A stretch of DNA of 7,447 bases. It comes from a bacterium. GTDB lineage: Bacteria > Chloroflexota > Chloroflexia > Thermomicrobiales > UBA6265. The stretch spans positions 1 to 7,447 of the forward strand of contig JAPOLF010000101.1 in the NCBI GenBank assembly GCA_029977305.1, in the 5' to 3' direction. This document shows, one piece after another, positions 5,817 to 7,447 of the stretch (within the stretch, counting starts at the first letter, position 1; every line of letters begins with the position of its first letter). The translations under genes and the position numbers were made by a program. Under the pieces are notes generated by a model. That model saw only the letters and a list, made by a program, of their open reading frames with translations. It did not search any database and had not been told where the DNA came from.

Positions 5817-6617
5817 ATGGCAACGACGCCGTTGCGCCTGCAACCATCGCCTGTTGACGGAGCCCCGCGGCTCAACCATGCCACGCTCGCCCAGCAGGTG
5901 TGTGATGTCCTGCGCTCACGCATCCTCGCCAACGAATACGAACCCGGGTTCAACCTTCGCGAAGAGGCAATCGCTGTCGAGTTGCACGTGAGCCGGGTGC
6001 CCGTGCGTGAGGCGCTGCGACAGCTGGGCGCGGATGGCTTGGTCGACTTGGTGCCGCGCCATGGGGCAATCGTCAGTTCGCTCTCCCTCGCCGAGTTCCT
6101 CGATGCCTACCGGGTGCGGGAATCCCTCGAAGTCCTCGCCTTGCGATTGGCGATTCCGCGCTTGGACGATCTCGATGTGAACCATCTGCGCGATCTGGAA
6201 TTCGGCATGGAGCAGGCGGCAGCGTGCGGCGATGTCGAGGTGTTCTTCGCCCTCAACACCGATTTTCACCGGTTCTTTGTGGAGAGCTCGGGGAACGGCT
6301 ACCTGCAAGGCATCTATCGACAGTTGCTCGAGCAGATGCGCCGATACCAATCACCTTCCTTGACCCTGCGGGGCGGCCTTGAGCGATCCCTCGCCCAACA
6401 CCGCGAGGTGATCGATGCAGTTGCCGCCCGAGATGTCGATGGCGCGGTCGCCTCGATGAGCGACCACATCAGGATTCCACAGCGATTGCTGGAGGAGATG
6501 CTCGAGGGAGGTCAGGAAACGCTGCCGCTACGCCCGGTGGCGAATGCTCCCTCTGGCACGGGTGCCCAACGGAAGGCCAGCCGCCGTCGCGCGGCAGAAG
6601 GGAAACAGAGCGCATGA
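5817..6617 (+). CDS. GntR-family transcriptional regulator with FCD ligand domain
   Basis: DNA-binding regulator, usually a dimeric repressor released by a small organic acid or similar metabolite. In the 266-residue product, a winged helix-turn-helix spans about 20-88, with LREEAIAVELHVSRVPVREAL (47-67) as the characteristic GntR segment and RHGAIV (81-86) as the wing. The FCD all-helical domain follows. D149/H151 (in DFHRFF), H195 (in AQHREV) and H217 (in SDHIR) match the metal- and ligand-binding Asp/His set of FCD proteins. The basic tail after about 240 looks disordered. The ATG at 5817 has GGGGAG at 5806-5811; an earlier in-frame start at 5592 would cross the promoter. The stop overlaps the next start as ATGA, which suggests it regulates its own operon including the oxidoreductase. 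The effector is unknown. Confidence 0.92.
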   Translation: MATTPLRLQPSPVDGAPRLNHATLAQQVCDVLRSRILANEYEPGFNLREEAIAVELHVSRVPVREALRQLGADGLVDLVPRHGAIVSSLSLAEFLDAYRVRESLEVLALRLAIPRLDDLDVNHLRDLEFGMEQAAACGDVEVFFALNTDFHRFFVESSGNGYLQGIYRQLLEQMRRYQSPSLTLRGGLERSLAQHREVIDAVAARDVDGAVASMSDHIRIPQRLLEEMLEGGQETLPLRPVANAPSGTGAQRKASRRRAAEGKQSA

Positions 6618-7447
6618 GTCGTCCCGTGAAGTTCGGCGTGAATCTCAACAACCGCGAGCCGCTGATCGCCCCGGATTACACCTTGTCGGATCTCTTGGAT
6701 CTCGCGGAGCATGCGGAGAAGACCGGGTTCGATTCCGTGTGGGTCGGGGACAGCCTGTTCTCGAAGCCGCGCTACGAGCCGATCAATCTCCTCTCCGCGA
6801 TCTCGCAGCGGACGTCGAAGGTGAAACTCGGGACCGCCTGCATGGTCTCCGGGACGCGCAACCCGCTCTACCTCGCGCTGGAGTGGGCGACGCTCGACAA
6901 CCTGTCGAATGGGCGCACGATTCTCGGCACCGGCATGGGCAATCCGGAGGACGGCGTGCGGCGTGAGTACGCGTCGCAGGGGATGGACTTCGAGAAGCGG
7001 GCAAAGATCTTCGAAGAGGGACTGCACGTCCTGCGCGACCTGTGGATTTCCGGCAAGACGGACTTCCATGGCGAGCACTTCGACTTCCCGGAAATGTCCT
7101 TCTACTCCGGCACCGAGATGGGGCCGTTGATGCCGGTACAGTCGCCGCCGCCGATCTGGGTCGTGAGCAATCCGCGCCTCACCGTGGGTACCAAGGACGA
7201 AGGCCGCACCGAGAAGGTGATCAGCAAGGCAGCGCGGCGCATCGCACAGTACGGCGATGGCTGGATGACCTGCTGCCGGGCGCGCCACCCAGAGGAGTTC
7301 GCGGCGCAGCTGGAGCAGGTGCACGATGCCATCGATGAGGCTGGGCGCGACCGCTCCGAGTTCGTGATGTCGTATCAGGTGACGATGAACATCGCGGACA
7401 GCAAGGCCGAAGCGGAAGCGGGGATCAACGCGTATATCAGCCAGTAC
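6614..7447 (+). CDS. Luciferase-like (LLM class) flavin/F420-dependent oxidoreductase, incomplete
   Basis: TIM-barrel enzyme of the bacterial luciferase superfamily, which uses reduced FMN or F420 to oxidise or reduce small organic compounds. The reading frame is open to the end of the window (278 codons), so the C-terminus is missing. Seen: TGFDSVWVGD (37-46), KLGTAC (71-76) followed by TRNPLYLA, LSNGRTILGTGMG (97-109), DFEKRAKIFEEGL (125-137), GEHFDF (153-158), PPPIWVVSNPR (178-188), and ARRIAQYGDGW (207-217), all in family order. The loop between PPPIW and YGDGW looks longer than usual, and two Cys (220-221) follow. Translation probably depends on coupling: the start overlaps the regulator stop and only a distant AAGGGA precedes it. 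Substrate and cofactor (FMN or F420) cannot be read from the sequence. Confidence 0.9.
   Translation, partial: MSRPVKFGVNLNNREPLIAPDYTLSDLLDLAEHAEKTGFDSVWVGDSLFSKPRYEPINLLSAISQRTSKVKLGTACMVSGTRNPLYLALEWATLDNLSNGRTILGTGMGNPEDGVRREYASQGMDFEKRAKIFEEGLHVLRDLWISGKTDFHGEHFDFPEMSFYSGTEMGPLMPVQSPPPIWVVSNPRLTVGTKDEGRTEKVISKAARRIAQYGDGWMTCCRARHPEEFAAQLEQVHDAIDEAGRDRSEFVMSYQVTMNIADSKAEAEAGINAYISQY

Overview
This is a GC-rich bacterial chromosome segment made mostly of housekeeping genes. I see no phage, insertion sequence, CRISPR array or other mobile element. The core gene order is tRNA(CAT), tilS, hpt, ftsH, an arrangement kept in several Gram-positive and related phyla. The FtsH sequence and the luciferase-like oxidoreductase look to me most like Chloroflexota (Thermomicrobia or a relative), with an actinobacterial lineage as the alternative. 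This placement comes from remembered sequence style, not from a search.

Left end (1-264, minus strand): the first 88 codons of a UvrD/PcrA-type DNA helicase, running out of the window. It diverges from a tRNA gene with a CAT anticodon (381-455). That tRNA has a good -35/-10 promoter, a small perfect inverted repeat inside the promoter spacer, and a rho-independent terminator (481-512). Then comes tilS (569-1618), whose enzyme modifies the CAT anticodon of tRNA-Ile2. It overlaps hpt (purine salvage, 1615-2178) by four bases. ftsH (2262-4232) follows, encoding a complete membrane AAA+ zinc protease with a proline-rich tail.

Middle (4340-5329): a 329-residue protein of the arginine deiminase/amidinotransferase (pentein) fold, with a C-terminus very like arginine deiminase but too short to be one. 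It converges on a tRNA-Ala(CGC) gene (5412-5484, minus strand). A strong hairpin (5368-5396) separates the two and can terminate either transcript.

Right end: a leader of about 330 bases carries the tRNA-Ala promoter on the minus strand and a TTGACA promoter on the plus strand. The latter drives a GntR-family FCD regulator (5817-6617). The regulator's stop codon overlaps the start of a luciferase-like flavin/F420 oxidoreductase (6614 to the window end, incomplete), so the two probably form one transcript with the regulator controlling the oxidoreductase. A TATAC-rich motif just after the -10 box is a candidate operator.

Nothing here proves a new biological system. The items most worth checking are the identity of the CAT tRNA next to tilS, the substrate of the arginine deiminase-like protein, and the ligand and target of the GntR/oxidoreductase pair.
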